Shown here in pieces: positions 63,748 through 64,000 of a DNA stretch of 64,000 nucleotides. The stretch covers positions 177,284 to 241,283 of the forward strand of contig NZ_BAUX01000006.1 of assembly GCF_002897035.1 (NCBI RefSeq), read 5' to 3'. The notes below the pieces were generated by a model. The model had not been told where the DNA came from. It ran no database searches and saw only the letters and a list, made by a program, of their open reading frames with translations. A program made the position numbers and the translations under genes. Each line of letters starts with the position of its first letter. The stretch's first letter is position 1. Source of the stretch: Methylopila sp. Yamaguchi. Lineage in GTDB: Bacteria > Pseudomonadota > Alphaproteobacteria > Rhizobiales > Methylopilaceae.

Positions 63748-64000
63748 ATGAACATTCACGAGTACCAAGCGAAGAGCATTCTTCGTGAGCACGGCGCGCC
63801 CGTGCCGAACGGCTTCCCGATCTTTTCCCTCGACGACGTCGAGAACGCCGCGAACGCTCTCGGCGGACCCGTGTGGGTGGTGAAGTCGCAGATTCACGCG
63901 GGCGGCCGCGGCAAGGGGAAGTTCGTTGAGCCTGAGGCTGGCGAGGCTGGCGGCGTTCGGCTGTCGCGCTCTGTGGATGAGGTGAAGGCGAACGTCCGCC
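63748..64000 (+). CDS. sucC: Succinyl-CoA ligase (ADP-forming) beta subunit, N-terminal part
   Basis: The first 84 codons; the gene runs off the window. [20 protein letters not shown] and [21 protein letters not shown] are the ATP-grasp start of SucC; the KGKF form with a following acidic stretch is usual in alphaproteobacterial SucC. Malate-CoA ligase MtkA of the serine cycle is a close paralogue and cannot be fully excluded from this part. It is on the same strand as the antiporter but behind its terminator. Confidence 0.85.
   Translation, partial: MNIHEYQAKSILREHGAPVPNGFPIFSLDDVENAANALGGPVWVVKSQIHAGGRGKGKFVEPEAGEAGGVRLSRSVDEVKANVR

Noticed and set aside
62193..63755. 520-codon minus-strand frame opposite the antiporter
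   Set aside because: Shadow of an MFS gene with 12 evident helices and a good ribosome site on the plus strand.

Overview
The window is a GC-rich stretch of a bacterial chromosome, most probably from a methylotrophic alphaproteobacterium of the Hyphomicrobiales (Methylopila/Hansschlegelia/Methylobacterium-like). This rests on two things. One is a full set of tetrahydromethanopterin (H4MPT) C1-oxidation genes (mch, orf5, mtdB, the beta-RFAP synthase gene, a pterin carbinolamine dehydratase and fhcBADC). The other is gene order typical of the order: folA-hflK-hflC-DUF2065-degP, then serB/miaA, then ilvI-ilvH-ilvC. I see no insertion sequence, prophage, CRISPR array or rRNA. Four tRNA genes are present (Pro-GGG, Thr-TGU, Lys-CUU, Pro-CGG).

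Layout. 0-5.3 kb: the end of a beta-propeller protein, a small membrane protein and a CheY-like regulator behind a sigma-EcfG stress promoter, tRNA-Pro, DUF1810, a double-domain KaiC-like ATPase translationally coupled to a hybrid histidine kinase, tRNA-Thr. 5.4-15.1 kb: the C1 island, two divergent and tightly overlapping operons that oxidise methylene-H4MPT to formate and make the cofactor. 15-19 kb: a membrane protein, a PQQ-type sugar dehydrogenase, and a LysR regulator divergent from a CidA/CidB (LrgAB) pair. 19-28 kb: folA, hflKC, degP, serB, miaA and an aminotransferase. 28-31.8 kb: a glutamine amidotransferase, an MsrQ homologue and a diguanylate cyclase. 31.8-38.2 kb: branched-chain amino acid genes. 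ilvI follows a transcription-attenuation leader whose peptide contains consecutive Leu-Ile-Leu-Val codons; ilvH, an M28 peptidase, a TetR regulator and ilvC follow. 38-45 kb: a GGDEF-EAL protein, AraC, DedA, pdxY, PhzF and PAP2 proteins. 45-50 kb: leuA behind a second candidate leader peptide (Leu-Leu-Leu), then a TctCBA-type tricarboxylate transporter. 50-57 kb: tRNA-Lys, a very large hybrid kinase, a stress operon (DUF883 and CsbD) with a second exact sigma-EcfG promoter, tRNA-Pro and an unrecognised membrane protein. 57-63.5 kb: oxalate catabolism (oxc, frc, a divergent oxalate/formate antiporter) and a standalone formyl-THF hydrolase-type protein. The window ends inside a succinyl-CoA ligase beta-subunit gene.

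The most noteworthy points are: (1) four copies of a TGGYAT-N5-ATAC motif in front of the oxalate genes, which look like one regulon for a regulator not encoded here; (2) a protein resembling the hydrolase domain of 10-formyl-THF dehydrogenase beside the formyl-CoA genes, possibly tying formyl-CoA to the folate C1 pool; (3) attenuation leaders for ilvI and possibly leuA; (4) two sigma-EcfG promoters; (5) a KaiC-like ATPase overlapping a histidine kinase with a pseudo-receiver. All calls were made by reading the sequence; no database search was run.
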